From positions 186,001 to 250,000 of the forward strand of contig NZ_RXNS01000001.1 in assembly GCF_003966155.1 (NCBI RefSeq): a DNA stretch of 64,000 nt, written 5' to 3'. The position numbers were made by a program, and so were the translations under genes. The notes beneath the pieces were generated by a model. The model did not search any database, was not told the origin of the DNA, and was given only the letters and a program-made list of their open reading frames with translations. Position 1 is the stretch's first letter; each line of letters begins with the position of its first letter. This DNA comes from Halomonas nitroreducens. GTDB lineage: Bacteria; Pseudomonadota; Gammaproteobacteria; Pseudomonadales; Halomonadaceae. Shown piece after piece: positions 19,851 to 30,755 of this stretch.

Positions 19851-20723
19851 TCAGGAGGACGCCTCGGCGGGTGTCTTCCGGCCCCCCAGGCGCAGCACGA
19901 TCAGGGCGATCCCGGCCACCACCAGCCCGCCGCCGATCAGCTTGTGCGGTCCCAGCCCATCCCCGAGCAGCACGACCCCGAGCCCCACGGCCAGCACCGG
20001 CACCAGCAGCACCATGGGCACCACTCGGTTGACCGGGTGGCGGCGAAGCAGGCCGTACCAGACGCCGTAGGCGAGGATCGATGACATCACTGCCGTGTAG
20101 AAGACCGCGCCCCAGGCGGCCCAGCCGGCATCGGACAGGGCCTCGATCTGACCCTGCTCGAACCACCAGGAGCCCAGCGCTACCTGAGGCGTGGCGAACA
20201 GCGCCACCCAGCCCGCCAGTGCCATGGGCGGGACATTGGGGCCCTGCTTGATCAACAGCTGGGAGATGGCCCAGCCCAGGGCGCTGACCAGCAGCAGCGC
20301 GGTGGGCAGGGGGGCCGGCAGCGTCGGGCCGCCGGCCAGCACGACGATGCCGGCGAAGGACAGGATCAGGCCGGCCAGCCGACGCGGGCCCAGGCGTTCC
20401 TTGAGGAACAGCACTGCCAGCAGGGTGGCGAAGGGCGTGCCCATCTGCACCAGCAGGGCCCCGGTGCCGGCCTCGGCCTGCTCCAGGCCGATGAACAGCA
20501 TGGCGAAGTGCAGGGTGCCGAAGGTCAGCGACAGCAGCGCCAGGAAGGGTAGCTGGTGGCGGGCCACGGGGTGGAAGGGCACCAGCAGCGCGGCCACCAG
20601 CAAAAAGCGCAGGGTGGTCAACAGCAGCGGCGGCAGTTCCGCCACGCCGAGCTTGATGACGATGATGTTCAGCGCCCAGATGGCAACGACGCCAAGGCCC
20701 AGGGCCAGATCCCGTAATGGCAC
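19851..20723 (-). CDS. DMT-superfamily transporter, EamA type
   Basis: This protein of about 290 residues has ten hydrophobic segments in two EamA repeats. Recognisable segments are VVAIWALNIIVIKLGVAELP at the start and YTAVMSSILAYGVWYGLL with NRVVPMVLLVPVLAVGLGV in the second repeat. A GTG start at 20723 is chosen: AAGGAAG lies just before it and the first helix then begins at residue 7, whereas the ATG codons further upstream add a non-conserved polar leader. EamA proteins export or import amino acids and metabolites; the substrate is unknown. Confidence 0.82.
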   Translation of the reverse strand: MPLRDLALGLGVVAIWALNIIVIKLGVAELPPLLLTTLRFLLVAALLVPFHPVARHQLPFLALLSLTFGTLHFAMLFIGLEQAEAGTGALLVQMGTPFATLLAVLFLKERLGPRRLAGLILSFAGIVVLAGGPTLPAPLPTALLLVSALGWAISQLLIKQGPNVPPMALAGWVALFATPQVALGSWWFEQGQIEALSDAGWAAWGAVFYTAVMSSILAYGVWYGLLRRHPVNRVVPMVLLVPVLAVGLGVVLLGDGLGPHKLIGGGLVVAGIALIVLRLGGRKTPAEASS

Positions 20724-20890
20724 GATTCTTCCTTGATTGATGGCGGCAGGAAGGCGCCAGCATAGCAAAAGATGGTCGCCGCTTGCCGTGGGGGTTCGCG
20801 TGGCGGGCGCCGCGGGCAGCTCATCGTCGGGCCGGCTCTCGTGGTGGGTTACCATGGTGGCCTGTGGCACGAACAAAGGAGTGGTGTGGC

Positions 20891-21979
20891 ATGCAAAGAG
20901 TCCTCTTCGTGATCGATCAGCTGGCCAGTGGCGGCGCGCCCCGCTCGGTGCTCAAGCTGACCCGGGCCATGCTGGCCCAGGGCGTGTCGGTCACCCTGAT
21001 CGCCCTGTCCGAACGCCTGGGCCTGGAGGTGCCCGAGGGCGCCGAGGTCAGGGTGGTGCCCTTCACGCCGCGCGGGCGGCGCGAGAAGCTGCACCGCTAC
21101 CGACTGCATGCACGCCGGCTGGATGCCTTCCTCGCCGAGTACGAGGCGTCCTTCGACCTGGTGGTGGCCAATCTGCACCAGGCGCACCAGGTCGTCAGCC
21201 GCTCCTGCCTGGCTGATCGGGCCTGGCTGTGCATTCGCTCCGATCCGCGCCAGGAACTGCTCTCCAACAAGCAGGGCTGGCGGCGGCGGATCAAGCGACG
21301 CAAGGTGTGCCGGCTGTACGGGGACAAGCGCCTGATCGTGCTCTCGGAGACCAACCGGCATTCCCTGGCCTCGATCGGCTGCCGCCCGCGGGAGGTCCAG
21401 GTGATTCCCAACGTCATGGAACTGGAGCGCCTGCAGGCGCTGATGCATGAGCCCATCGCCGAGCCGGAATGGGCCGAGCGGGACTTCTGCCTCTACGTGG
21501 GCCGGCTGGCCATGACCCAGAAACGCCTCGACCGACTGCTCAGAGGCTACCAGGCCAGCGGGACCGACCTGCCGCTGGTGCTCATCGGCGATGGCGACCG
21601 GGCGAGTGTCGAAGGCGAGATCCGCGCCCTGGGGCTCGAGGACCGGGTCACCCTGCTGGGTGCGCGTGACAACCCCTACCCTTACATGCGCCGGGCGCGC
21701 CTGCTGATGTTGTCCTCCGACTACGAGGGCCTGCCCAACGTGCTCCTGGAGGCCCTGGCCTGCGGGACCCCCGTGGTCAGCACCGACTGTCTCTCGGGAC
21801 CGTCCGACATCCTCAAGGGCGAGCTCAGGCGCGGGCTGGTGCCCCTCGACGACGTCGAGGCCTTCGGTGCCGCGGTGGGCGACCTGCTGGCGGATCCCCC
21901 GGCCATCCCGGCGACGATCGTCGAGCGCTATTCTCCCGCGAGCATCGTGGCGCGCTACCGCGCCCTGGGCGGTGCCTGA
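20891..21979 (+). CDS. Glycosyltransferase family 4 protein
   Basis: This protein of 362 residues has the GT-B fold pattern of family 4. The N-terminal RVLFVIDQLASGGAPRSVLKLTRAM contains the usual glycine-rich motif. The C-terminal donor-binding half has FCLYVGRLAMTQKRLDRLL and the EX7E-type motif in DYEGLPNVLLEALACGTPVV. It probably transfers a sugar from a nucleotide donor to a cell-surface glycan. It stands alone, with no other polysaccharide genes nearby, so the acceptor cannot be guessed. The start at 20891 follows AAAGGAG. Confidence 0.85.
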   Translation: MQRVLFVIDQLASGGAPRSVLKLTRAMLAQGVSVTLIALSERLGLEVPEGAEVRVVPFTPRGRREKLHRYRLHARRLDAFLAEYEASFDLVVANLHQAHQVVSRSCLADRAWLCIRSDPRQELLSNKQGWRRRIKRRKVCRLYGDKRLIVLSETNRHSLASIGCRPREVQVIPNVMELERLQALMHEPIAEPEWAERDFCLYVGRLAMTQKRLDRLLRGYQASGTDLPLVLIGDGDRASVEGEIRALGLEDRVTLLGARDNPYPYMRRARLLMLSSDYEGLPNVLLEALACGTPVVSTDCLSGPSDILKGELRRGLVPLDDVEAFGAAVGDLLADPPAIPATIVERYSPASIVARYRALGGA

Positions 21980-22029
21980 CGCCGGGGGCGTGGGGCCGGG
22001 CCGGCGTCGTGGCAGAGAGAGGACCGACG

Positions 22030-22049
22030 GGGGCGGCCGCGGCCGCCCC
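22030..22049. terminator. Bidirectional terminator-like palindrome
   Basis: A 20-base perfect G+C palindrome (arms GGGGCGGCC and GGCCGCCCC) sits between the converging glycosyltransferase and Tsx-like porin genes. Confidence 0.6.
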
Positions 22050-22060
22050 GGGCGAATCGC

Positions 22061-22825
22061 TCAGAAGGTCCAGCGCACCATGGCCTGCGGGAACGACTCG
22101 TCGGTGTCCTCGAGGCCGAACTTGTTTTCCCAGTGCTGGTACTCCAGCCCGACGCCGAGGTTGTCGGTGGCGTGCCAGACCAGCTGGGGCTGGGTCAGCA
22201 GCTGGGCCTCCAGTTCGCCCTCCTCGGTGATGTAGTCGATGAAGCCCTCGAAGGAGAAGTCAGCCCCGCCTAGCCGGAAGGGCAGGTTCCAGGCCGCGGT
22301 GTACTGCGCCGAACTGCCGCCGGCGGCCTCACTCTCGTCGTCGCGATACATCGCGTAGACCTTGAAGAAGCGGAAGCCGGGCACCGCCAGGTCGGCGGAG
22401 AGGCCGGCCAGGTGCGTGGTCTTGCGGGTCGCCGCGTTGCGGTCCAGGTCCAGCTGGCCGGTCACGTAGAGGCCGGTCACCGGGCCGAAGGCCAGGTCGA
22501 GGCCGGTGGCCTTGCCGATGTTGCCGCGCAGGTTCCACTCGGCATGGGTGCTGCCGAAGTCCTGCTCGTCCTCGCGGCCCTGGTCCAGGTTGGTGAAGTC
22601 GGCGAAGAAGAAGCTGTCGCCATAGGTCCAGCCCGTGGCATTGGCGACGGTGAGGATGGCGTGCTCCTCGTTGTCGATGGGGAAACCGGCGCCGGCCTCG
22701 TCCTCGTAGTCCCAGCCATAGAGTGCCTCGACCTTGGTGGTGCTGTAGAGGGCGGCACTGGCGCCCTGGGCGAGCAGCAGCGATGCGGTGGCGGTGGCGA
22801 GGACGAGCTTGGTCTTGGTGCGCAT
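22061..22825 (-). CDS. Tsx-like nucleoside-specific outer-membrane channel
   Basis: This protein of 254 residues starts with a signal peptide (MRTKTKLVLATATASLLLAQ, cleavage near GASA-AL) and continues as alternating beta strands ending in an aromatic residue (MVRWTF), as in outer-membrane barrels. The pattern resembles the Tsx/OmpK family of nucleoside-specific porins. The start at 22825 follows GGAG; a longer in-frame extension lacks a ribosome site. The palindrome TTTGTACACAAA lies 85-96 bases upstream, identical to the one before hpxA, so it probably belongs to the purine/allantoin regulon and may admit nucleosides or ureides. Confidence 0.8.
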   Translation of the reverse strand: MRTKTKLVLATATASLLLAQGASAALYSTTKVEALYGWDYEDEAGAGFPIDNEEHAILTVANATGWTYGDSFFFADFTNLDQGREDEQDFGSTHAEWNLRGNIGKATGLDLAFGPVTGLYVTGQLDLDRNAATRKTTHLAGLSADLAVPGFRFFKVYAMYRDDESEAAGGSSAQYTAAWNLPFRLGGADFSFEGFIDYITEEGELEAQLLTQPQLVWHATDNLGVGLEYQHWENKFGLEDTDESFPQAMVRWTF

Positions 22826-22909
22826 CTTGTTCTCCGGTGTTGTTGTCGTTGGAGGCGGCCGATGCCCTGAGGCTCGCCCGGTCGCGGCGCCGGGCGCGTG
22901 AGCACCAGT

Positions 22910-22921
22910 TTTGTACACAAA
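22910..22921. promoter_or_regulatory. TGTAYACA operator site 8 (Tsx-like porin)
   Basis: TTTGTACACAAA is identical to site 1 at 4593-4604, over 18 kb away, and stands upstream of the porin gene on the minus strand. Confidence 0.65.
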
Positions 22922-22996
22922 GGGTGGTATTAAATGTTCCCATAAGCATCGGTCGTACACATTTATAGATCCTGGTGTGCACGGTTTCAATCATTA

Positions 22997-23008
22997 TCTG
23001 TATACGTT
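22997..23008. promoter_or_regulatory. Degenerate TGTAYACA site 9
   Basis: TCTGTATACGTT keeps the core TGTATAC and differs on the right arm. It lies 76-98 bases beyond site 8 and could be a second, weaker operator of the porin gene. Confidence 0.4.
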
Positions 23009-23687
23009 ATGCGCGGCATGATGAGGCCACCCGGGGCTGGGCAGCGGTTTCCGGATGGCGGACAGCACCTGGCATGCTGACTCGAGAGGGCGAATGCCTG
23101 CTTATCGAGCGCCGCGTTCACACGCTCATCCAGGACAGGGGCGGGGTGTCCCTGGCGTGGGACTCGTTCCCCGAGTCGCGGCGTCCTGCGGTCCGCGAGG
23201 CAAGGGCCCGGGAGATCGGTCAGACCCGACCCGAGTGGAGAAGGCCAACTGCCTGGCGGGGACCCGCAGCGCGGGGTGAGCGTCACCCTGCTGGACGAGC
23301 CCGGTGCCGGGCCTTCGTCACCGAGAACGTCCATGACGCCCGGGAGTCGCGTCTCCGGCCTCTCCGCACGGAGCATTCCGGGCGGGGGGATCGGGCGGTC
23401 CCCGCGCTGCTCCTTTTCCGGAGCCCGTGTGGCCCGGTCGTACTGGCGCTGGTCGCAAGGTACGGGGTCAAGCGGACCTGGCAGGAAGGCCAGCGGGAGA
23501 CGCTGTTGCCGGTCATGTGGCCACTGGAGAGGTGCTACCTGGTCTGGCTAGCGCTGCCCTGGCCCTGCTGGTGGCCTTCCCGACCATGGTCCCGTGGCGG
23601 GGCTGGCGCAGCAGAGGGGACTGCGCCTCCTGGGCAGGCGCAGCCCTCGCACCACGTCGAGCGCCGCGACGAGGCGGCGGCTCGGGG
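23009..23687. other. About 680 bases without a recognisable gene
   Basis: Several frames stay open because of the high G+C content, including one from 22975 to 23691, but none has a ribosome site, a sensible protein composition or a recognisable domain. Short patches look protein-like and change frame, for example LLIERRVHTLIQDRGGVSLA near 23101-23160 and LASAALALLVAFPTM near 23547-23591. This fits a decayed gene or genes, but no parent family could be identified. Confidence 0.4.
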
Positions 23688-24224
23688 CTAGCCGCTGCCG
23701 CCCTCCAGACTGGCCAGGGTGCGACGGTGCAGCTCGGCGCTTTCGGCATCGAACAGCACGAAGCGTACCCGGCGTACCGTCGGGCAATGGGGAAGGGTGT
23801 CCATCACCGTGGCCAGCGCAATGCGGGCGGCCTCGGCCGCCGGGTAGCCGAAGGCGCCGGTGGAGAGGGCCGGAAAGGCGAGGCTCTCGATGCCGTGGCG
23901 CTCGGCCAGCTGCAGGGCATGGCGGTAGCAGGCGGCGAGTAGCTCATCGGATGGCTCGTCGACGCCGTACACCGGGCCAAGGCAGTGGATCACATAGCGG
24001 TTGGGCAGGCCAAAGGCCTCGGTGACCACGGCCTGCCCGGGGTGGAGGGGCGCCAGAGGACGACCCGCCTCGGCGAGTTCGGGGCCGGCGGCCCGATGCA
24101 GGGCCCCGGCCACGCCGCCGCCGGAGCGGAGCTGGGCGTTGGCCGCGTTGACCACGGCGACCATGTCATCCTGGCGGGCGATGTCGCCCTGGCAGCACTC
24201 GATGCGCGACGAGGACGCTTTCAT
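23688..24224 (-). CDS. Macro-domain protein, probable ADP-ribose/O-acetyl-ADP-ribose hydrolase
   Basis: This 178-residue protein is a single macro domain of the YmdB/MacroD type. Motifs are GDIARQDDMVAVVNAANAQLRSGGGVAGALHRAAG (ADP-ribose binding, residues about 14-47) and FPALSTGAFGYPAAEAA (second loop, about 117-133). Such proteins release ADP-ribose or acetate from modified substrates in the cytoplasm. It lies 36 bases after the amidase gene on the same strand, so the two are probably one transcript, though no shared pathway is obvious. Confidence 0.92.
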   Translation of the reverse strand: MKASSSRIECCQGDIARQDDMVAVVNAANAQLRSGGGVAGALHRAAGPELAEAGRPLAPLHPGQAVVTEAFGLPNRYVIHCLGPVYGVDEPSDELLAACYRHALQLAERHGIESLAFPALSTGAFGYPAAEAARIALATVMDTLPHCPTVRRVRFVLFDAESAELHRRTLASLEGGSG

Positions 24225-24260
24225 CTCGATCTCCTCGAGGGTTCGCGGATGGGCACCCTG

Positions 24261-25085
24261 TCAGTCTGGTGCCCAGAGCGGCAGGGAGGCAAGGTCGTCC
24301 CGGAGGTCCTGGGCCAGCGGCAGGCGCGAGCGGGCATCCTCCAGGGCCGTGCGGTCCAGGGTGAACCAGTGCAGCGCTTCCTCGGAGCCGAAGGGCCTCG
24401 CCGGGTGATCCTCGTCGACCAGAGGAGGGCACAGCAGCGAGTGTCCCCAAGCCTTGCCGGCCCGGTTCAGGCTCAGCCAGTAGCACTGGTTCTCCATGGC
24501 CCGGGCGATGACGAAGGCGTGCCAGCTGACAAAGGAGAAGTCCCGGGTGAAGGCCACCGGATGCAGCATCAGCTCGACCCCGAGGTCGGCCATCCGTCGG
24601 GCGAGCTCGGGGAAGCGCAGGTCGTAGCAGATCATCACGCCCAGGCGCCAGCCGGCGATCTCGGTGACCAGCAGCCGCTGCCCCGGCGTGAAGTGGGCGG
24701 CCTCCGCCGAGGCGCCGAATTGAGCGCAGTGCAGCTTGTCGTAGACCCCGGCGAGTTCCCCGTCGGGACCCAGCAGCAGCTGGCTGATGTGGTGACGCCC
24801 GCCGTCGCGGCGCGCCACGCCGAAGGCGACATGACATCCAAGCTCGCGGGCCAGCTCGGCGAAGGTCGCGGTCACCGGGCCATGACCGTCGTCATCGAGA
24901 TCGCGCAGGCAGGCGAAGGCGCCGTTGCCATACTCCTGGGCGGCGAGTTCCGGCAGCACGATCAGGTCCGGAATCCGCTCCCGACAGGCCTCCCGCAGCC
25001 GGTGACACAGAGCGCGGAGGTGGGTGAGCTGATCGCCGCGGCAGCGGGTGCGCGGGATGGCGATCTGGCAAGCGAGCAGGTTCAT
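24261..25085 (-). CDS. Carbon-nitrogen hydrolase (nitrilase superfamily amidase)
   Basis: This 274-residue protein has the nitrilase-superfamily catalytic set: E46 in VLPELAAQE, K117 in VYDKLHC and C153 in VMICYDLRFPEL. The CYDLRFPEL motif points to amidase branches such as omega-amidase or N-carbamoyl hydrolases rather than true nitrilases. The start at 25085 follows GGGAGGAG and matches the family N-terminus LLACQIAIPRT. It is divergent from the KamA-like radical SAM gene across a 324-base control region and co-directional with the macro-domain gene. Substrate unknown. Confidence 0.88.
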   Translation of the reverse strand: MNLLACQIAIPRTRCRGDQLTHLRALCHRLREACRERIPDLIVLPELAAQEYGNGAFACLRDLDDDGHGPVTATFAELARELGCHVAFGVARRDGGRHHISQLLLGPDGELAGVYDKLHCAQFGASAEAAHFTPGQRLLVTEIAGWRLGVMICYDLRFPELARRMADLGVELMLHPVAFTRDFSFVSWHAFVIARAMENQCYWLSLNRAGKAWGHSLLCPPLVDEDHPARPFGSEEALHWFTLDRTALEDARSRLPLAQDLRDDLASLPLWAPD

Positions 25086-25409
25086 GGCGGCTCCTCCCCG
25101 GCGACGCGGGCCCGACAGGGTGTCCTCCCAGCTTATCGCGGTTTGCACCGTTGCGGGCCCTCGCCCTTCGGCTGCTGGTCACAAGCGCGTCGCGCCCGTC
25201 GCACCTGCGGCGCGTCGTCCTTGAACGATCAGTTGCGAAAAGCTGGTGTTTTCGCGACATTCGTTGCAAATGTGCGCAAATGCTTGCAACTCTGCTTCTT
25301 GCGCTGTACCAATACCAGCCCCCTTGCCAAGGCCACGGCACGCCCGCGTGACAGCTGTCCGAGCGGACGCGTCCCGCCCCGGCCGTGACATAACAACGGA
25401 GGAGATGGC
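25086..25409. promoter_or_regulatory. Divergent control region of the amidase and KamA-like genes
   Basis: This 324-base gap contains two inverted repeats. GCGAAAA (25235-25241) and TTTTCGC (25249-25255) are separated by 7 bases, and the arms extend to ten bases with one mismatch (GTTGCGAAAA, TTTTCGCGAC). GTTGCAA (25263-25269) and TTGCAAC (25284-25290) form a second pair. Both look like binding sites for dimeric regulators. No gene was found here. Confidence 0.5.
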
Positions 25410-26798
25410 ATGAATCAGCGTGTGAACCTGGAGCTCGACGATCCCCAGGCCGAAGCCTTCGAGGCCCGTCAGTTCAAGGTCTATACCCATCGCCAGCTCG
25501 ACAAGATCCAGGCGCTCAAGCAACTGCCGGAGGCGCTGCGTTTCGACATGCGGGTGGTCAGCCAGGTGCTGCCTTTCCGGGTCAACGAGTACGTCATCGA
25601 TGAGCTCATCGACTGGAGTGCGGTGCCCGATGATCCCGTCTTCCAGCTCACTTTCCCTCAGCGCGGCATGCTGCGGCCCGAGCACTTCGACGAGGTCGCC
25701 GAGCTGATGCATCGGCAGGCCAGTGCTGCCGAGATGAAGCCGGTGATCGAGCGCATCCGCGAGGAGCTCAATCCGCACCCGGCGGGGCAGATGGACCTGA
25801 ACCTGCCGCTGCTGGACGGTGAGGCACTGCCCGGCATGCAGCACAAGTACCGCGAGACGGTGCTGTTCTTTCCCAGCCAGGGACAGGTCTGCCACAGCTA
25901 CTGCACTTTCTGTTTCCGCTGGGCGCAGTTCGTCGGCGACAAGGAGCTGAAGTTCGCCTCCAGCGAGGCGGACTCGCTGCACCGCTATCTCGCCGAGCAC
26001 ATCGAGGTCACCGACCTGCTGATGACCGGCGGCGACCCCATGGTGATGAAGGCCAAGCACCTGCGCCAGTACCTGGAGGGGCTGATGGCGCCGGAGCTGG
26101 ACCACGTCCAGGACATCCGCATCGGCACCAAGAGCCTGACCTTCTGGCCCTACCGCTTCGTCACCGACCCGGACGCCGAGGATATTCTCGAGTTGTTCCG
26201 TGAGCTGACGGCGGCCGGCAAGCACGTGGCCTTCATGGCGCACTTCAACCACTGGAAGGAGATGGATACCCCCATCTGCCGCGAGGCGATCCGTCGCATT
26301 CGTGCCACCGGCGCCGAGATCCGCACCCAGGCGCCGCTCCTGAAGCACATCAACGACGATGCCGAGCAGTGGGCACGCATGTGGACCACCCAGGTGCGCC
26401 TGGGGATGATCCCCTACTACCTGTTCGTGGAGCGCGACACCGGCGCCCGCCACTATTTCGAGGTGCCCCTGGTGCGCGCCTGGGAGATCTACCGCCAGGC
26501 GATGAAGCAGGTGCCGGGCCTGGCGCGGACGGCTCGTGGCCCGTCGATGTCTGCCGATCCCGGCAAGGTGGAGATCCAGGGTGTCACCGAGTTCAAGGGC
26601 GAGAAGGTCTTCGTGCTGCGCTTTATCCAGGGCCGCGACAGCGACTGGGTGCAGCGGCCGTTCTTCGCCAGGTACGACGAGACGGCGACCTGGCTCAATC
26701 ATCTCGAGCCGGCGCTGGGCGAGGACGCGTTCTTCTTTGAGGCCGAGTTCGCCGCCATGAAGGATGCCAAGCAGGCGCTGATCACCAAGGCCTCCTGA
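25410..26798 (+). CDS. KamA-family radical SAM protein, divergent
   Basis: This 462-residue protein is related to lysine 2,3-aminomutase. The iron-sulfur/SAM motif is C161-x3-C165-x2-C168 (CHSYCTFCFRW), followed by LLMTGGDPMVMK. It departs from classical aminomutases: the usual run of basic residues after the cysteines is replaced by FRWAQFVG, and the glycine-rich GGGGK segment holding the PLP lysine is replaced by SADPGKVEI, with K386 the possible equivalent. No acetyltransferase of the beta-lysine osmolyte pathway is adjacent. It is probably a PLP-dependent aminomutase with a different amino-acid substrate. A GGAGGAG ribosome site precedes the start. Confidence 0.85.
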   Translation: MNQRVNLELDDPQAEAFEARQFKVYTHRQLDKIQALKQLPEALRFDMRVVSQVLPFRVNEYVIDELIDWSAVPDDPVFQLTFPQRGMLRPEHFDEVAELMHRQASAAEMKPVIERIREELNPHPAGQMDLNLPLLDGEALPGMQHKYRETVLFFPSQGQVCHSYCTFCFRWAQFVGDKELKFASSEADSLHRYLAEHIEVTDLLMTGGDPMVMKAKHLRQYLEGLMAPELDHVQDIRIGTKSLTFWPYRFVTDPDAEDILELFRELTAAGKHVAFMAHFNHWKEMDTPICREAIRRIRATGAEIRTQAPLLKHINDDAEQWARMWTTQVRLGMIPYYLFVERDTGARHYFEVPLVRAWEIYRQAMKQVPGLARTARGPSMSADPGKVEIQGVTEFKGEKVFVLRFIQGRDSDWVQRPFFARYDETATWLNHLEPALGEDAFFFEAEFAAMKDAKQALITKAS

Positions 26799-26822
26799 CG
26801 CTTTCGCGACGATCGACACTCC

Positions 26823-26848
26823 CGGGCCCGGCTGATATGCCGGGCCCG
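26823..26848 (+). terminator. Terminator-like hairpin after the KamA-like gene
   Basis: A 10-bp perfect stem (CGGGCCCGGC, GCCGGGCCCG) with a TGATAT loop begins 24 bases after the stop codon. No T-tract follows. Confidence 0.6.
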
Positions 26849-27037
26849 TGCCGTTCGGGCGGTGGGAAAATTAACGAGCCCTAAACGTTGACGGCAACTA
26901 GACTGACACGGAAAGAAAAATTCCTCATCATACAGGCGTTCCTTCGCTAAAGTAGAAGAGTAAGGTTCGGCCCTGGGCGGTTGCTGACGAGGGACCGTCG
27001 ACCGAACGCTATGCCCATCATGACAAGAGGTGTGTCA

Positions 27038-28012
27038 ATGAAACGCCATGCTTTCTCCGCCGCCGCCTTCTCTGGAGCGCTGCTCGGCGCCGCAATGTTC
27101 TCCTCGCCGGTAATGGCCCAGGAAGAGTTCATTACCATCGGTACCGGGGGACAGACCGGGGTCTACTATGTGGTCGGCCAGTCGGTCTGTCGCCTGGTCA
27201 ACCGCCTCGAGGATGCCAACATCAAGTGCAATGCCCCGTCCACCGGCGGCTCCGTGGCCAATATCAATGGCATCAAGTCCGGCGAGCTGGACATGGGTGT
27301 GGTGCAGTCCGATGTGCAGTACCAGGCCTACAACGGCACCGGCAACTTCGAGGACGAACCCTACGAAGAGCTGCGCGCCGTCTTCCGCGTGCACGGCGAG
27401 CCGTTGACCCTGCTGGCCCGTGCCGATGCCGGCATCGAGACCCTCGACGACCTGGAAGGCAAGCGCGTCAATATCGGCAATCCCGGCTCCGGCCAGCGCA
27501 ATACCATGGAAGTGGTCATGGAAGCCAAGGGCTGGACCGAGGACACCTTCTCGCTGGCCTCCCAGCTGGATGCCGCCGAGCAGGCCGCGGCACTCGCCGA
27601 CAACAACGTCGATGCCATGGTCTACGTGGTGGGCCATCCCAACGGTTCCATCCAGGAAGCCACCACCACCGTCGACGCGCGGCTGATCCCGCTGAACGGC
27701 GAGGCCATCGACGGTATCGTCGAGGAACATCCCTACTACTCCAAGTCGGTCATCCCCGGCGGTCTCTACAAGGGCAATCCGGATGACGTCGACACCTTCG
27801 GTGTGGCCGCGACCTTCGTCTCCGATGCGGATACCAGCGAGGAGGTGGTCTACCAGACCGTCAAGGCGATCTTCGACAACTTCGATCGCTTCAAGCGCCT
27901 GCATCCGGCCTTCGAGAACCTCGACCCGCAGGAAATGGTGACCTCCGGGCTGTCTGCTCCGCTTCACGAGGGGGCCGCGCGCTACTATCGCGAACAGGGC
28001 TGGATCGAGTGA
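27038..28012 (+). CDS. TRAP transporter solute-binding protein, TAXI family
   Basis: This 324-residue protein has a signal peptide (MKRHAFSAAAFSGALLGAAM, cleavage near VMAQ) and the TAXI family pattern: FITIGTGGQTGVYYVVGQSVCRLVN, STGGSVANINGIKSGELDMGVVQSD and GKRVNIGNPGSGQRNTMEVVM. It binds an organic acid or amino acid in the periplasm and passes it to the TRAP permease encoded next. The substrate cannot be read from sequence; glutamate-like ligands are known for some members. The start at 27038 is supported by AAGAGG and by the signal peptide. Confidence 0.92.
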   Translation: MKRHAFSAAAFSGALLGAAMFSSPVMAQEEFITIGTGGQTGVYYVVGQSVCRLVNRLEDANIKCNAPSTGGSVANINGIKSGELDMGVVQSDVQYQAYNGTGNFEDEPYEELRAVFRVHGEPLTLLARADAGIETLDDLEGKRVNIGNPGSGQRNTMEVVMEAKGWTEDTFSLASQLDAAEQAAALADNNVDAMVYVVGHPNGSIQEATTTVDARLIPLNGEAIDGIVEEHPYYSKSVIPGGLYKGNPDDVDTFGVAATFVSDADTSEEVVYQTVKAIFDNFDRFKRLHPAFENLDPQEMVTSGLSAPLHEGAARYYREQGWIE

Positions 28013-28050
28013 TCGTCGACGCCTGACATCACCGCATATTCGCTGAATGA

Positions 28051-28077
28051 TGCGCGGCCCTCGCCGAGGGCCGCGCA
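28051..28077 (+). other. Strong hairpin between binding-protein and permease genes
   Basis: Thirteen complementary bases on each side of a single central base (28064) form a very stable stem between the TAXI gene and the permease gene. In transporter operons such a hairpin often keeps binding-protein mRNA in excess over permease mRNA. Confidence 0.6.
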
Positions 28078-28146
28078 TTGCGTTTGCGGCACCGGATAGT
28101 ATCTTCGCGCTCGCTTCGTATCACCCATGTACAGCAGGGCTCGCTT

Positions 28147-30741
<2,595 letters not shown>

Positions 30742-30755
30742 AGGAGGTAACGCTC

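Noticed and set aside
22975..23691. A 238-codon plus-strand frame as a candidate gene
   Set aside because: No ribosome site, no recognisable domain, arginine/tryptophan-rich composition, and protein-like patches lie in more than one frame. Treated as a possibly decayed region instead.
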